A stretch of DNA of 64,000 nt from Phlyctochytrium arcticum (GCA_025602905.1 JAHLKI010000001.1:186001-250000); one strand, 5' to 3'. Counted from the first letter of the stretch, positions 31,541-45,264 are shown. Notes: a model not told the origin generated them from the letters alone. Numbers and translations are program-made.

Positions 31541-32113
31541 TTTTTGGACTGACTGTGATTTGCGTATTAGGATTTGATGCTTGACATTTGGATTTAGTTC
31601 ATGTGTACTTACCAATTCTTTCTCCTCTTATGATTTTACAATGAGGGAACAGAATCCTCCAGTTTCTATGTTATTCGCACTCATCAGTGAGACACTGAGA
31701 ACTGTCGCCCATAAAATGTGAGTTGCTTCCCCTCATCACAAACCTGCTCATTCAAGTTATGTGACTGTGCCGTTGCGCGTCGAATCACATCTTGTTTGCA
31801 CACACTGCACAGCTGCACAGAGACCATATGGACGACACTCTCATCCTCCGGTAGACTATGAAGGTATACTTATGGTTGCAAATTGGCGGTGAATGTAGCT
31901 GTACATCTGATAAGCCCATATTCAATCTTTGGAATGAGAAATCAACTTTCAAACATATCATGTGAATGAACTCTACATGATCCTGGAATTGAACACAGAC
32001 TGGCAGAAAGGAGGGCAGAGTCCGGAGGAGATTTTCAGCTATTTCTGCTTTTGAGATATTGATCTTTAGCCAACATTTTCACAACTTCTAATCCTCTTGT
32101 ATTTTTTAGTAGT
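31541..32113. other. Intergenic, no gene seen
   Basis: Upstream of the vWA-RBR gene and downstream of the coiled-coil gene. No coding signal beyond the frame extension to 31615. Confidence 0.45.
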
Positions 32114-32762
32114 TTACCACCGGTACCAATGCATCATGGCAAGTAGCATTAACAGAAGCTGCTGCTGCGATCCTTCTCTATATTGCGACGTCTGCAATTG
32201 TTGCTGCGATGGCTCCCCATTTCTCTCCCTCCGCTCCCGCTCTTCCTCCCATTCTCTTCTCTCCCTGTCCCTGCGCTCCACACTCTCCTCAAGCCCCCTT
32301 ATGTATGTGTTCCAGCGCTCATGCCTCCTCTCGCGCTCCTCGCGCCCTGCCTCCCATCGCTGTTCTTCACGCCGCAACCGCTCTTCTTCACGCCGAATCT
32401 GTGATTCTTCCAAGAGCCGGACACTTTTCCGTTTCGCCACCAGTGTCGCCATCATGACAACAAATTTTTCATCCGCCTCTTTTTGGGTGACTGCTCTCTT
32501 CATCTTGCACTTTGACTTCTTTAGCGATGTAGTCTTTGGTTTGAGCAGGCCGGTGCGTCGCAGGGGCGTGGTCTGGGCAATGCTTCCGCTGGCGACAGGT
32601 TGGGTAAAGGTGCTAATTTATGGGCAGTTAGTGATGAGCACATCCGGACTGACCTTCACCACAGACATACTCATTGTCACCGACCGCAGCCATCCCATCT
32701 GCTCCACTGGCAGCGTTAAGGCCCTGGTTAAGACCAGTGTCGGATTGTGAGTTATCGGCCAT
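32114..32762 (-). CDS. Coiled-coil hypothetical protein, two exons, 196 aa
   Basis: Exon 1 is 32762-32671 and exon 2 is 32612-32114. The 58-nt intron starts GTATGT and ends AATTAG, the phases fit, and there are 197 codons with the stop. Exon 1 encodes MADNSQSDTGLNQGLNAASG and more. Exon 2 has a basic TP-rich part (RRTGLLKPKTTSLKKSKCKM), then a long charged coiled coil rich in Glu and Arg (EERLRREEQRWEAGREERER, then EWEEERERRERNGE), and a Gln-rich end. It could be the C-terminal part of a Myb/SANT-like or structural protein, but I see no domain. Confidence 0.55.
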
Positions 32763-33206
32763 TTGCTCAAACACCTGCAATAGGTTAGTTATGCTAGTCT
32801 CGCCTCATAAGGGTCGCAGATCAGTTGTGAGATCCGAATTGACAAAAAATGTCTGAGCACTTTTTCGGTCGCACAAGCGTGCGGCTTGATTGGCGGCGAA
32901 CTTCCCAAAAAGGTTAAATGGGCGGGGGAGGCAACTTTCGAAATGTTTCAAAAAGTTATCGACTCTTGACGCGCAAGAAAGAGGGCATTTAATTGCCAAA
33001 GTCTCAGCCCAGAAACTATTCAGAAAAGTTGAATACAGTATTAATATAATGTTGTTGTTTCAAGGGTTCTAATCCTGGTGTGTCTTGCAGGGACTTCAGA
33101 GTTTCGCTTTTGGTTCAAAAATTTGTGGAGTGACCAATTGGCAAACAGGCAGACAATCTGGAGAGTAACTGAGTGTTCTGGTAGTAGAGGAAGCTGAGGA
33201 ACCATC
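32763..33206. promoter_or_regulatory. Divergent promoter region
   Basis: 444 bp between the start of the coiled-coil gene (minus) and the arrestin-like gene (plus). It should contain both promoters; no defined element is seen. Confidence 0.4.
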
Positions 33207-35744
33207 ATGACGGTCAAAGCGTTGGCGATTGTGTCGCCAACCGACTTTCATTTGCTTACAGTGGAAGCCGGGCAACGACTCCGGGGGTACATCAATGTGC
33301 ATTTGACTCGAGACCACAAGGATATCAGACTGAAGCTCATCATGAATGGAAACTATACAACCACATGGCCTTCTGCGAATCCCTTGGTCAGCTACGGCAC
33401 TTCAACTACATCCGCATCAAGTTCCGGTGCAGCTAGTGACAACACCGCGGCACCCACCACGGCCGCTGATGCCGCTCCTTCCAACCCTGAATCCATTGGG
33501 TCATCCTCAAGCATCAAAGATCCGCAACACTACCGATACATTCCATCAGGCAGCGAAAGCGGTGATCTGGTCAACTACACCACTATGGCGTACGACAGTC
33601 TCACCAAGGGTTGTGGAGGGACATTGCCTACTGGTTACCATCGCATACCAATCGATATCGACACTACACAACTGAATGGGGTCGACTTGTCACGTCTGCC
33701 GCCATCTTTTTGTTATGATGCTACCCGAGGGAGTGACGTGGAGGATCGAGGGCTGACACCTAAATTGCGTCAAGCCAAGGAAGGGGGGAAAGGCGAGAAG
33801 GACCCGGCTGTCGCAGCCAAAGAAGAGGAATACAAAGCCAAACGAAAGTATGGACAGTTTCAGCTCCGATACACGCTCAAGTGTATCGCATCCTGGGCCC
33901 CAAACTCGAAATTGGTTGGTCGCAAGCACAAGGAGGCGACCGTGGAGGTTTTGGTCATGACACCTTCCACCGATCGGGCTCGTCTACTCGCCTTTCCCTT
34001 TCCTTCATTGATTGGTAACATTCATGCGCCAGGGTCCCCACGACCAGACTTGTGGGTATCACCCCATCGAATGATTGACACTGGTCTCATCCGCTGGTCC
34101 TTGACGGTTCCGCGACGGAGTGTCATGGCAGGAGATGTCTTGGAATGCGTGGTCGGGTTGGGAGTACCTCCTGGAGATAGGCGTGTAGTGGATAGTGTTA
34201 CGGTTGAGTTGCGCGAACGAGCAACTTTGGATCACAAGAAATTTGGGTTACTGGCGCTTAGCGGCGGTGCTGAAGGCGTACTTCCATCGGCATCGCCCAC
34301 CCGCATCCTGGCCGCTGTTCGAGAAACTTCGTGGGGAGCACATAACGGGGCACGCTCAGGATCACACGAACCTACAATCAGGAATTTGCCAATTACCATT
34401 CCATGGGATGCGGCACCGACCATGCAGGATACCAAGTTTTTCCGCAGCGTCGTGGTGGTCCGCTTGACCATCAAAGTCAGAGTTCGGGCTGATGCGTCAT
34501 CGCCCGACCAATCCTCGGACCCCGTCACTTGCACCAAAGTCGAAGTTCCAATCCACATTGTCGCCCCCGACATTCGCCTTGGAAAATCGTTCCCTCCCAT
34601 ACTCAATCGGGATCCTGCCAAGGAACGCGCCGATGCAGAACGCCTGGCGAAGATAACGGATTCGGAGGCGTCAGATCAAGAAGGCAATGAGGAGAGTGAA
34701 TCAGCGTTTGGCACTTCTCCTTCTCCTACGGGACAGGTAGCTCCTTTGGCGAGAAAGTACAGTACAAGCAGCAGTTCTCAAGGAAGTATATTGAGTGCTG
34801 GTCATGCCAGCACGACGTCGAACGGAGGCGTGCGCAGTGGGGTCATTCCTGGTGTAGCTCCTGACGCCGTAGTAGGTCGCTTTCGCGTTCTGTATGGCTA
34901 TCACGCCCGGCACGAAGATGAATTGTCCGCGCGTCCGGGAGATATTGTTCTTGTCAGGTGAGTGGTCTACACTCATCCTAAAAGTTGTGCCATTTTCTTA
35001 TTCCCTCACTTTTCCATCTAGTGAAACCAATCTTGCTGGCTGGTCGCATGCTACCACAGTTTTGCATGCGGATAGGAGAGTTTCTCGAGGTCTAAACAAA
35101 GCTACTTCCCCTCCCCCTCCCTCAAAACAAGTTTCCGGTCTGATTCCAACCCACCACCTCATCTACCACCCCGAGAACCCAGTTCCTTTCATGCTAGGAT
35201 TCCATGCCGCCACCCCCGCTTACGCGCCTCACCTCCTTTCGACCACCGAAAGCGGTGTTTCAACCCCACCTTCTCGCCGCCTATCAACCTCCTCGTCTGA
35301 CACCCACGCGTCGTCATCCTCCAACCCGTCGTCAACCCGCTCCACTGTCGGGCTTTCAGCCTACCCAATCCCAGCAAAACGTCGTCCGGTCTACACTACA
35401 TACGATTGGCGCTTCCTGTGTCGATGCGAGGAACGGTACACGCTCGGCATTGAACGGTTACGAGAGCACGAAGGTGCTTACGGATGGCTAGTCTCCGAAC
35501 CTGAATATGGTATGTCTCTTCATCTCCCCATTGCATCCCGCGTCGTCTACGTTGTACTTATCATTTGTCGGTTACAGCGTTGATTCCCTCGCCAGGCCGA
35601 TTCGGAAGCACGCATGCCAGCCCTTCCACGTCGTCGCCTTTGGGAGTAGCCGGTCGAGCTCCCGTCACAGCATGTGCGCGTTGCCGCGGCGCTTGGATGG
35701 ATGAAGAAACATTAGATGTGACGGAGGAGTTAATTGCGCGCTAG
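33207..35744 (+). CDS. Arrestin-like protein with C-terminal SH3 domain, 801 aa
   Basis: Exons are 33207-34957, 35022-35509 and 35578-35744, with introns GTGAGT...ATCTAG and GTATGT...TTACAG and 802 codons in phase. The N-terminus (TVEAGQRLRGYINVHLTRDH, then IRLKLIMNGNYTTTW) and the block DLWVSPHRMIDTGLIRWSLT with SVMAGDVLECVVGLGVPPGD and VEVPIHIVAPD read as arrestin N and C domains. Ser/Thr/Ala-rich insertions sit between strands. An SH3 domain starts near residue 560 (VVGRFRVLYGYHARHEDELS, ARPGDIVLV) and crosses the first intron (NLAGWSHAT...VSGLIPTHHL), with an insertion before the last strand. A Pro/Ser-rich region and a CARCRGAW tail follow. Arrestin-related proteins recruit ubiquitin ligases to membrane cargo; the SH3 would add a Pro-rich partner. 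Confidence 0.75.
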
Positions 35745-36782
35745 CTTACGCTCGAACATTCCATCATACAAAGCACTTTTTCTTTTTTTGGTTGTACATA
35801 GTCACTTACACTTTTAGTCAAAAGGCACTGTATCAAGTAGTAACCCATAGTTTTGATTGTATTTAAAAAAAACACGCTGCATGATCAAACTAGTCTGGGC
35901 CGCTCCCTGTTGAATATCCTTTTCAACTTTCGTGAGAATCACCACATATGTCGCATACCACGCCAGAGGAGCTGAGCTGGCGAACGAGAAAGTTGATAAT
36001 TTAAAGTTTTCAACTCGTAACTTTACCCGGGCCCCAATGGAACTTTGGCAATCAGGTAGAACTTTATCCTCACTGAAATCTCATTATCCCAGTCCAAGCC
36101 AGAGACTTCCCAACCGGTCCCAATGACCGATCCGGTTGCAGAGAATCCATGCATTTAAAACATGCATTCAACCATCAGAATTCACCGGCGATGCCGAAGT
36201 GGCTCACTCGATACTGTATATATGTGGCTCCCTGGGATGTTCACCAGTCGATTTTCCAGCTTCTTGGGGGACATCAAAATGATTTTCCCACGCCTCCTGT
36301 CTTTTTCATTTATACTTGTACTGTCTAGGCTGGGCCGCGCTACCACAGATACCATTGCCATACATTCGGAAGCCTAGAACAAACGAAGTGCAAAACATTG
36401 ATCTTTTCAAGGGGCATCCAAATAACAAGTGGGGAAAAGCTCACTTGGCCATTGTTTGTCACGCAAGACCATTTGCATCAAACGAAGCTCGAGATTTGAT
36501 TATGGTTACCAGCGGATATAGGTAATAGGAAGGACTACTACGACGTTGGGAAGCAGATGCCAAAAGAGAAGAGTAGGGAATAAAGTGGCAAATGGGAGTA
36601 AACCCGTTCCCTGGCATGTGCGTATATAGCAGTATGGCTGATCCTATACCTACTATTATCGAATTCGCCCAAATCAGGACGAGACAAGACATAGATGAAA
36701 GGAAAACCCTCCTAGTTGCCGACGTATATGAAGCTTTTATTCGTTGGGTTCGTTCCGTCGAGTTTCAATTGGCAGGGCCTAC
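35745..36782. other. Intergenic between convergent genes, no gene seen
   Basis: Spacer downstream of the arrestin-like gene and of the minus-strand gene ending at 36783. Short frames only. Confidence 0.5.
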
Positions 36783-37908
36783 TTATTGGTCCTGTAAAGA
36801 AAATTCTCCCTTGGTCTTGCCCTTCTTTGTGTTTGCGGGTTGCATTTCCTCCGTTTCCTCCGTTTCCCCAGCACTGCGTTTCAGCCCCCTTTCCTGCTGC
36901 TCCTTGTCTATTAGATCTTGAAGGAACTTCAAAAGGAACTTTTCTGGCTCGTCCTCCTGATCTTGAAGGAATTGTACTAGCTCCTGCAAATCTTTTTCTG
37001 CGTAATTCTCAGCTGCCATCCAGTACTGTTGAGCATGTTTATTGAATTTGTCATTTCTGGCCGCAGAAACAACTTCCTCCGCCCATACGGCTTTCCCAAT
37101 GGCAATATGCGCGTGAGCGTGACACTCCAATCGATCAGAATCCTGATGTTGAGCACTTTCCCAGGATCCACCATGGAAAGATACCGAGTCGCCCCTGCAC
37201 CCACTCAAGCATTTCAAGACCACTTTCCAGAAAAATCTATTTTGAACAGCGTCTTCGTTGCTGCAATGGGTTACCGGAGAAACCACCACCGTTCGTCGAG
37301 GCTCGTTCCGCAGGCCCACGTCAAAATGCCCCGTCGATGGGTTACAATGTCGAAGTCGCACCAGATGTCGTACGAAATGTTCACATAACTTAGGTTGCCC
37401 GCTTCTAGTGCGGACTTGCACTTGGCATTGAGTGTCACGTATGTCGAGATGACCTAAAAAAATATTTATTACGGAAATCACTCCGAGCAGTTTATTTCTT
37501 CCTCGTACTTTTCCCACAGTCTTTTTTGCACTCCGTATTGTGACATACTTTTTTAACTCCTTCGTATTTCCCAAATTCTGATTCATCATCTGGTTTAACA
37601 TCTTGCTCCGCTCTTTTGGCTGATTCGGTCATTTCCTCTATATAAGCCTTTATAGTAGCCGTTTTCTCTGGCAATCTGTTGTTCATTACAAAGTGTTCGT
37701 ACCATGCCGCTGAGTTGATGTGCAAGCGGAATGTTTTAGCGTGTGGGTCATAGACAAAGGCATATCCCTGAGGTTTGATTTGTTTCTTTTTGGATATTGC
37801 TTTCCAGATACATTGAGCAGCCTCGGCTAAAGATGCTGCGTCCCAATCTTGCCCCTCCGTGATTTTCGCCTGGTACCAGGGCCGTTTGGTGACTTTTGGA
37901 GTCTCCAC
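36783..37908 (-). CDS. Hypothetical Cys/His-containing protein, two exons, 356 aa
   Basis: Exon 1 is 37908-37509 and exon 2 is 37453-36783, joined over a 55-nt intron (GTACGA...TTTTTTTAG) in phase; 357 codons with the stop. Without splicing each frame ends early. The N-terminal 80 residues include WYQAKITEGQDWDAASLAEA and GYAFVYDPHAKTFRLHINSA. The junction region has CHNTECKKDC, then CEHFVRHLVRLRHC and CHAHAHIAIGKAVWAEEV. The C-terminus is an acidic-basic coiled coil (LQELVQFLQDQEDEPEKFLL). The spaced Cys and His residues could bind zinc. No family is recognised. Confidence 0.55.
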
Positions 37909-38497
37909 AGTGATCTGATTCTCGGACGCTTATTTTGGAGAAAAATACTGATAAGTTGGCTTTGAAATTGAGGTAAAGCAATTGACTGAATTACATTCAT
38001 ATTCGGATGGCTGTTCTCCAGGCATATGTCCATCTGAAGGTAGCGAATTGTACATGTTACGAGACTGTTGTAAAGCGAACTCAGTGTATCAATGTATCGC
38101 CATGTATCGACTAAAGTGTTGGTCCACGACTTTATTATATACATGGGGATTACAGGAAATAGAAGTTCATGCGTCGGAGTGTTCTTACGTACGGCAAAAA
38201 TTCCATGGCAAGTGTGCCAACTTTAGATGAGCATTGAATCCCATTGATCTTAAGCGAATGAAAGGGTGCGCCAGGGGAGCCCCCCAAAACGTCTAAGAAG
38301 ACTCTTGTGTTACCACCAGCCTAGTGGGAATTTCACCTAATTTCACTCTGAATTTTCACACACCATGGGTACTGAGCAGTGTGATCTGAAAACTTTGCTT
38401 GAACTAGATATGTTACAAAAATATAAAAACTGAATAAGGCTACTACAGAAAACAGTACTGCATAATTCTCGCTTTGGGAGTTGATACTCCGAGACTC
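37909..38497. other. Intergenic, no gene seen
   Basis: Upstream of the minus-strand gene at 37908 and downstream of BRR2. Nothing else recognised. Confidence 0.45.
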
Positions 38498-41400
38498 CTA
38501 TTCCTCCATTGGATCACCGCCACTCTCGCTCCGATCACTATCACTACCATCTTCACCCTCCTGAACCTCAACAGCAAACTCGTACTCTTGATCGACACCA
38601 ACATAGCAATCGCACATGACATATAAACGGCAGTCGAGCTTGCCAACCTTGTTGTCCGGTGCAGCGAATTGAAGCTTGACTGTACCGCTCTTTTGCAGGG
38701 TTGTACGTTTGATGGCGAGGAGAGTCTTGTCCTGAGTATCACCGACAACAACCCACCATCCTTCGTCCTTGGAGGTTGGGTAGTATGGGGCAATGACTGG
38801 GCCAACAGCGTCGCTCTCTTCACTGTCCTCGTCCGTTTCTCGCTCCAATCGGATCTTGATTGTGATGGTATCGCCTTGCCGGACGGTGGTGGAATCAATA
38901 TCATATGCGACATCAATGTTGGGGTAACGGTTGACATAACGAGCCACATCAGCCATCTTGCGCGTGTCCAGTTGAAGGGCCTTGTCGCGTTCCGCATCCT
39001 CCATTTCCATGACATCAAACACGCCCTCAACACCAAGCTTGGATAATCGTTCGATAATTTCCGGCGTAAAGTGTGGCAATTGGCGCAACGGGGAATCGCG
39101 ATCCCATACAGCCTGGACAGTCATTTGACAGAGATCCATAGCGGCGAGACAGGGTGCGAGCCAGCCATTGGATGAAATGACGTCGACACACGCTTGGATA
39201 AGACGCACAACCTTGCCGAGGACTACCTTTTGGTCGCTCTCAAGATCTGGGGGCAGGTGAACACGAGAAAAGTGGGCCTGAAGAAGGATATTTGTCTTGA
39301 AGTGTGGGTCATTGTAATTTGGCGTTTCGACCTTGACTGGTACACGGTCGTAAATACGCTTCAAAACTGAATCCTCGTGATGTCGAATTGGCACATCTTC
39401 AAACTCGGCAGCAGCAGCTACAATTTGCAACAAACCGCGAATCTTGGTCTTGGCGTTGAGAGACATAGAAAAAACTTCGATTGTGACGTAGTTGATGTAG
39501 TAGTATGCAGCAATCATTCCCAAGTTAAGTGGTGAAACCTCATCATCTTCGACAGTGATACATTTGCTGGTAGCCAATTCTTCCAGCGCTGTTTCAACCA
39601 AATCAGAGAGATGGTCACTCAAATGCCGATGGGTGACACCTTGCAAGTTGTAGTAGTTCGGGTTAAGCGACATGCGGCGGTACAGGAATGTCCATGTCAA
39701 GTAATCTACGGCATCTTGTTTGTTCTCAATGGTCTTCGTGACAATTTCGGCATTGAAATGATCGTGCAAGAAATGATCCAGATGCGACTCGACAGGCAAT
39801 GCCTCGTACAGGAATTTCTTGTAAAAGTCTTTCTTGACTGCCTGGCACATAAGAACGCATCGACCACTTTCGCCTTCTGCGGGTTTCGTGGCACGGCCCA
39901 TCATTTGGAGAACATCCGTGATTGGGTAGTCGGCATATCGGTGTTCCTTGCCCTCAAAGTATTGAGTGCCCATAATCACAACAAGGTGAGATCGAAGATC
40001 CATGCCCCAACACGAGTCTTTGCTAGCAACCAACACTTGAATGGCACCACTGTTGAACAATCGCTCCAAAAGCCGCTTGTCATTTTTGCTCAAAGCCTCG
40101 TGGTAGAATGCTACCCCGTATTGCAAAGTCTGCACCAAAGTCTTGTCTTGAATTTTTTCCAAATAGGGTGCAATATCTTCGTCGGAGCACAGCAAAAACT
40201 TCTTCTCGTCACCTTCCGCCATGGCAAAGGTCAACAAATCAACTGCGGTCAATCGTGCCTGCTTGCGACTGGGTACGTATACTATGGATGGTCGACCGGG
40301 GGACAGCTGAGTGATAGCAAGATAGGTAGGTTTGGTCATTGCAACCATCATGGAAGGGAAATGGGGTATGCTGTAGCCTTGAATGTGGATTTCAAGCGGT
40401 ACAGGTCGGACACTAGGCTTGAAATTGAAAATTGTTTGACTTGTTGCACCCATCCACTCTCCCAGATCTCGTGCATTGGCTAGCGAAGTTCCCAGAGCAA
40501 CAATACGAATCTTGTTTTCAGTTTGTACTCCAATGTATCGCATCCTGGAAATGATAACTTCCAATGTAGGTCCAATATCACCACCAATCAAGTGCACTTC
40601 ATCCGCGATGAATAATCCGACAGTCTGCACATTTTTGCGTTGTTTCCACCGCCGTGAGAGCATGTCCCATTTCTGTGGTGTAGCAAAGATGACATCCCCA
40701 GTTTCCAATAGCTTCAGATCCGCGGTTGTCTCTCCAGTAAGGCTCACAATATTCTTGCCACCCATCAGCTTTCCAAACTTGGCATTCCATTCGTTCATCT
40801 TCATTTCGACAACCTCATCGAACGGGGCAATATATACACAGCGGGCTTTGGGAGTTTCCTTCCAGAGCCGCAAAAGAGCAAATTCCGCACAGACCGTTTT
40901 GCCTGATCCTGTGGGTACACCCACAAACACATTCTCATCTGCTTCATACAGCGCATTGAAAACTTGAGTTTGGATCGGATTGAAATGTTTGTAATCAGTA
41001 TAGATGGCTTCGAATTCCTTGTTCTTCAGGGCCGAGACGGGCAGAGGTTGCAAGTCAAGCAGTTCCGTGTGGGGAGGGTACTTTTCCGGCAAAATCAAAT
41101 GTTTGAAGGATACTGGCAGTCTTGTCTCACAGTGCAGCCATCGGTCGCTGACTACACTCACGAAATAGTTGGGTGGCAAGGGTTCAAACAATGGTACAGT
41201 AAATGTCATGTGGTGATCTTCTTCCGCATAACGCTGCTTGAGAACAAAGACATCGTGATAAAGAACCATTTCAGAGTCGACATCTTCGATAAGAACCCAG
41301 AACGCCTCAGCACCTCCGTTGGAAACTTTCTCGTCGAACTGGAAGTCAGGCGTAATAGTCAAGTCAATACGCAGCATCGATCGTGTGATGGGCTGAACAT

Positions 41401-44400
41401 GCGCTTGAAGAATGACTTTGGGAAACTCATGCACCGCCTTGTGAATCAACTTTCCTGCTTTAGGTACTCCTGCTAGCTCGCCCAATTCCTGGGGATTCAA
41501 GTCGTAGTAACGCTCCCAGGGAAACTCCTTTCGCTCCAAGCGCTTGATAATCTCGGCGGGAAAACCTCGAATTTGACGCAGAGGACTCATGGAAAGCCAC
41601 ATCTTTTTGTCCACCATTTTGCACAGGTCGAGCGCTTTACGGGAAAGTTGAGCCCAACCACGCTTCAAGCAAATCTCAAAGATGGCCCGCAGGATACGTC
41701 CTGCACTCTGAGTCACGTAAACCATATCACTCATTAGGGCAAATCCTTCCAGCTTCAATTGCGAAATGTAGGCTTGTAAAAGAGTGTTGATCTTGGCGGT
41801 TGGTTCCTCAATGTTCTCCTTGACGGGGATGGGGACACGCTCCAGCATCTTGGACAACTCGAGTTTCTCCTCTTCTCGCACCGGGATATACTTGAATTCG
41901 TCTGACAAGGCAAAAACGCGGAAAAGGTCAACCAAAGTCATTGCAGGTTTCAAGTGCTGGTTGTAGGTCGCCATGGAATGGTGGCTGATGTAGTAATGCG
42001 AAGCGATACGACCAAGTTCTGTGACCTGGAACTTGCCAGTCTTTTTATCGTATTTGATCAAGTTGCACTTATCCAGAATAGTGGCAGCAGCGTGGATCAG
42101 ATCAACCCGCTTCTGAACAAGGTAGGGGTCCTCGGCAGCTTCATCGGGAGAGATACCATAAAGGGAGCCGTTTCGCAACATACGGACGTACAGGTAAGTA
42201 TATCCCAACCATTGCACGGCATCGTCACGAGACCGAATGGTTCCGAGAACAATTTCGGCGTTCAGGTTGTCCGCCAGTTTACTGACAAACTGTGACTCAA
42301 TTGGCAACTGCTGATTGAGCAACGACAGGTAATACTGCAACTCGGCATGGGTGGTAATGATGATACCCTCACCGTTGGTGTCGAATTGGGGACGACCAGC
42401 GCGACCCAACATTTGCAGCACGTCTTGAGGCGAAAGCTCCACCCAGCGACCCTTCTCGGGGTTGTACACCTGCGTACCCTTAATAATGACTGTGTGGGCC
42501 GGCAAATTGACACCCCAAGCCAGCGTAGCAGTAGAAACCAGGACCTGGATGTGACCATCGCCAAACAAATCTTCGACTAACGTACGATCAGCACGCGTCA
42601 TTCCGGCATGATGGCAGGCGAATCCATACGGCAAAAGGTCCTGTAAATCGGCATTCTTGACCGTTGCGGCTTCAGTCTGCAAGATTTCCCGACTCGCGGC
42701 ATCCAACTTCAAGATATCACCAATGGTATCCTTCTCAATGGCCATATCTCGGATAGCCTTTGCTGTTTTGGCAGTTTCTTTTCGGGAGTGACAGAAAACC
42801 AAAACTTGGTTCTTGCCGGCTTCCTCCATGATTTTGTCGTAAGCAATCTCGTTCATGAGCTGGAATCGTTTGATGGCCTTCTTTTCAGTGATTCCAATAT
42901 ATTGCTGCTTCAATGGAGCTGGACGGAAGCTGTTGTCAAAGAAGTACAGTCCCTTCTCGGGATCAACGCGCATGAAATGAGCAACGTCTTGGTAATTGGG
43001 AAGTGTAGCAGACAATGCCACCATTCGAACAGCCTCTTGAGTTTGCTGGATAGTACGGATAGTACGAGCGATAATGCTTTCCAACACTGGTCCACGCTCA
43101 TCGTGCAACAAGTGAATTTCATCAATGATCATCAATCGTACAAGCTTGGTGTAGGATCGGTCAGTCGCTTTTCGGGTAATAATGTCCCACTTTTCGGGTG
43201 TTGTGACAATAATTTGAGTTTCGGCAATTTGCTGTTTGGTTAATTGGCGATCTCCGGTCAACTCCGCCACACTAACACCGTACGATGATAGGCGTTTTGA
43301 GAAATTTCCCACCATTTCAGCAACTAAAGCCTTCATAGGGGCGATATAAATAATCTTGAAAGCATCCAGAGCGATTTCGCCGGTTTCCTCGTTCCGGTAT
43401 TTGCCCAATTCTCGAAGGATGGTCAAGACTGCACAATTCGTCTTTCCCGCACCAGTAGGAGCACAAATGAGCATGTTTTCGTCAGACTTGAAGGCAGTTG
43501 GGTAAAGTCGACTTTGAATCCGATTCAAGGAAGAAGCACCAGCAAATCCATGTTGCGCCCATTCGGGAAGTTCGCTGATTGGCACAAGCTTCTCATCGGG
43601 CTTCATCGGGGATGGTTTTGGTGCGGGAACATGGACTTCTTGCCAGCCCTTCTTTTCACGCTTAAACGTCCCTTGTGGTAAAAGGCATTTCTTGTTTGAC
43701 ATCAAATGGCCTCCTTGCAAAAATTGCATTGAATCCAAGTCAATCTGCTTTTTGGGGGTAACAACATTGACCGCAGGAGCTGCCTTTTTCAAGTCAAACT
43801 GGATTGGCCCACCCGCTTGCGGGCCATTCTCGTTCCCATCAACTTCCATCTCGACGACACCGCGTCGATTCCGGTCAACATCCTTACGGGTCGGAGCAAC
43901 GCGCAGCCGTTCCAAAATCTGGAGCCCAGCTGGGGTTTGGCTCATCTCTGCTTCGATGGCTTTGGCTTCCGGGCTATTTGGTCCGGCACGAGCGAGGCGA
44001 GTGCCGAAAACGATGGTTTCACGGTTACGCGTCAAAAGCTTGACGAGATCGAATTTATCATAATCGAACAAACTCATCAGCTCGTTTTCACAGTCTCGTG
44101 GGTTGGCAGATGACGACAAAATTTCAAAAGCCGCATCTGATTTGCCTTGAGCCTCGTGCGCATCCGTATAGTGTGATGCAACGGTACGCTGAAGGTAAAA
44201 TGCATCGATGTCATGGGGATTCAAAGTGGGGGCCCCAGCTCCAACAGCAAACGGATCCGACTTGGTCTTTTTGGTTTGACTAGTGGCGGGGATGATCTCT
44301 GTAAATTCATCCACGGCTTCATCATCCTCGTCCTCCTCCTTGGTATCGACGCCGCGCAACGTACTACCCGCCTCAGCGTCTTGACCTGCCGACTCCTCAT

Positions 44401-45151
44401 CCGACTGCTCATCTTCATCTTCACGAACTTCGAACTCGTCGTCAGACTCGCCCTCATCTTCGTCTTCGTCGAATTCGACGGCAACTCCGTGATCTTCATC
44501 GAGCCCATCCCTGTCCATATCATCCCCTCCCTGCTCCTCATCATCTCCACCACGGAAATCTGTGATTCGCTTGCCAAGGTTGACTAACTGGGCAAATTTG
44601 TCAGATGGCAACTGTGAACCAACAAGTTCCTCGATTTCTTTCTTCTTATCAAAGTCTTTCTTGCCCTCTTCCTTCAAAATGACAAGCGCATCGTTGGCAG
44701 CCCCACGTAATACATCCTGTGGGATATCTCCCAACACTTGAAGGAAGAATGAGAGAATCAGCTCAAACGTTTGTCGTGTTTCGTTTGTTCGCGGACGGTA
44801 CACTTCTCCCTCAAAATCATCGGTAGCAGCCAAAACACTTCCGTGGCCATAGGCCTGCTGGGTTTTTAGATCCCGGTCCCGCTTTGACTTTTTGCTAGCC
44901 CGCTCAGCTCCACTCCGCTTCATTTTTTCCGCCTTTTCTCGGCGTTGTTTATCCACTTTCTCTTTTTGTTCCTGGATAGATCGTTGTGCTCGATCACCCA
45001 TCTTGTGCTTGCTAATGTGTCCCCATAGTGTCTCAGGCTCCCCGGATGGTTCCTGATCCCGTCTAGGAAGTGCAGACCGATCTGCTTGCAACACCAAGTT
45101 ACTGTTGGCAGTATATTGATACTGGTTGGCTCGTTGAACGTCTTCAGCCAT
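38498..45151 (-). CDS. BRR2: BRR2, U5 snRNP RNA helicase, 2217 aa
   Basis: Ski2-like helicase that unwinds U4/U6 during spliceosome activation. It is full length for the family (yeast 2163, human 2136 aa) and a single exon. The start [20 protein letters not shown], then LQADRS, matches the animal-type N-terminus, which fixes the ATG. After a charged PLUG/PWI-like region comes the first cassette: CAPTGAGKT (about residue 565), DEIHLL (about 680) and [12 protein letters not shown], followed by winged helix and Sec63 parts. The second cassette has GVPTGSGKT (about 1412), DEVHLIGG in place of DExH and QMMGRATKP in place of the usual GR.GRP, so it is probably inactive as in known Brr2. The C-terminal Sec63 ends in an acidic tail. 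Its 5' UTR continues into an intron with an acceptor at 45193-45194. Confidence 0.98.
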   Translation of the reverse strand: MAEDVQRANQYQYTANSNLVLQADRSALPRRDQEPSGEPETLWGHISKHKMGDRAQRSIQEQKEKVDKQRREKAEKMKRSGAERASKKSKRDRDLKTQQAYGHGSVLAATDDFEGEVYRPRTNETRQTFELILSFFLQVLGDIPQDVLRGAANDALVILKEEGKKDFDKKKEIEELVGSQLPSDKFAQLVNLGKRITDFRGGDDEEQGGDDMDRDGLDEDHGVAVEFDEDEDEGESDDEFEVREDEDEQSDEESAGQDAEAGSTLRGVDTKEEDEDDEAVDEFTEIIPATSQTKKTKSDPFAVGAGAPTLNPHDIDAFYLQRTVASHYTDAHEAQGKSDAAFEILSSSANPRDCENELMSLFDYDKFDLVKLLTRNRETIVFGTRLARAGPNSPEAKAIEAEMSQTPAGLQILERLRVAPTRKDVDRNRRGVVEMEVDGNENGPQAGGPIQFDLKKAAPAVNVVTPKKQIDLDSMQFLQGGHLMSNKKCLLPQGTFKREKKGWQEVHVPAPKPSPMKPDEKLVPISELPEWAQHGFAGASSLNRIQSRLYPTAFKSDENMLICAPTGAGKTNCAVLTILRELGKYRNEETGEIALDAFKIIYIAPMKALVAEMVGNFSKRLSSYGVSVAELTGDRQLTKQQIAETQIIVTTPEKWDIITRKATDRSYTKLVRLMIIDEIHLLHDERGPVLESIIARTIRTIQQTQEAVRMVALSATLPNYQDVAHFMRVDPEKGLYFFDNSFRPAPLKQQYIGITEKKAIKRFQLMNEIAYDKIMEEAGKNQVLVFCHSRKETAKTAKAIRDMAIEKDTIGDILKLDAASREILQTEAATVKNADLQDLLPYGFACHHAGMTRADRTLVEDLFGDGHIQVLVSTATLAWGVNLPAHTVIIKGTQVYNPEKGRWVELSPQDVLQMLGRAGRPQFDTNGEGIIITTHAELQYYLSLLNQQLPIESQFVSKLADNLNAEIVLGTIRSRDDAVQWLGYTYLYVRMLRNGSLYGISPDEAAEDPYLVQKRVDLIHAAATILDKCNLIKYDKKTGKFQVTELGRIASHYYISHHSMATYNQHLKPAMTLVDLFRVFALSDEFKYIPVREEEKLELSKMLERVPIPVKENIEEPTAKINTLLQAYISQLKLEGFALMSDMVYVTQSAGRILRAIFEICLKRGWAQLSRKALDLCKMVDKKMWLSMSPLRQIRGFPAEIIKRLERKEFPWERYYDLNPQELGELAGVPKAGKLIHKAVHEFPKVILQAHVQPITRSMLRIDLTITPDFQFDEKVSNGGAEAFWVLIEDVDSEMVLYHDVFVLKQRYAEEDHHMTFTVPLFEPLPPNYFVSVVSDRWLHCETRLPVSFKHLILPEKYPPHTELLDLQPLPVSALKNKEFEAIYTDYKHFNPIQTQVFNALYEADENVFVGVPTGSGKTVCAEFALLRLWKETPKARCVYIAPFDEVVEMKMNEWNAKFGKLMGGKNIVSLTGETTADLKLLETGDVIFATPQKWDMLSRRWKQRKNVQTVGLFIADEVHLIGGDIGPTLEVIISRMRYIGVQTENKIRIVALGTSLANARDLGEWMGATSQTIFNFKPSVRPVPLEIHIQGYSIPHFPSMMVAMTKPTYLAITQLSPGRPSIVYVPSRKQARLTAVDLLTFAMAEGDEKKFLLCSDEDIAPYLEKIQDKTLVQTLQYGVAFYHEALSKNDKRLLERLFNSGAIQVLVASKDSCWGMDLRSHLVVIMGTQYFEGKEHRYADYPITDVLQMMGRATKPAEGESGRCVLMCQAVKKDFYKKFLYEALPVESHLDHFLHDHFNAEIVTKTIENKQDAVDYLTWTFLYRRMSLNPNYYNLQGVTHRHLSDHLSDLVETALEELATSKCITVEDDEVSPLNLGMIAAYYYINYVTIEVFSMSLNAKTKIRGLLQIVAAAAEFEDVPIRHHEDSVLKRIYDRVPVKVETPNYNDPHFKTNILLQAHFSRVHLPPDLESDQKVVLGKVVRLIQACVDVISSNGWLAPCLAAMDLCQMTVQAVWDRDSPLRQLPHFTPEIIERLSKLGVEGVFDVMEMEDAERDKALQLDTRKMADVARYVNRYPNIDVAYDIDSTTVRQGDTITIKIRLERETDEDSEESDAVGPVIAPYYPTSKDEGWWVVVGDTQDKTLLAIKRTTLQKSGTVKLQFAAPDNKVGKLDCRLYVMCDCYVGVDQEYEFAVEVQEGEDGSDSDRSESGGDPMEE

Positions 45152-45264
45152 GCTGGGCTTCCGTACGTGAGGTTAAAAAGAGGGGTGTAATTCTAGAGGT
45201 TAAGAAGACATCATCTTAGTAAATAGTTCAGAGAAAACGAATGTTTCCACAATGTTCTCCTTGC

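Noticed and set aside
38669..44587. Several 80-290 codon plus-strand frames inside BRR2
   Set aside because: They lie fully within a conserved coding exon on the other strand and resemble no protein.
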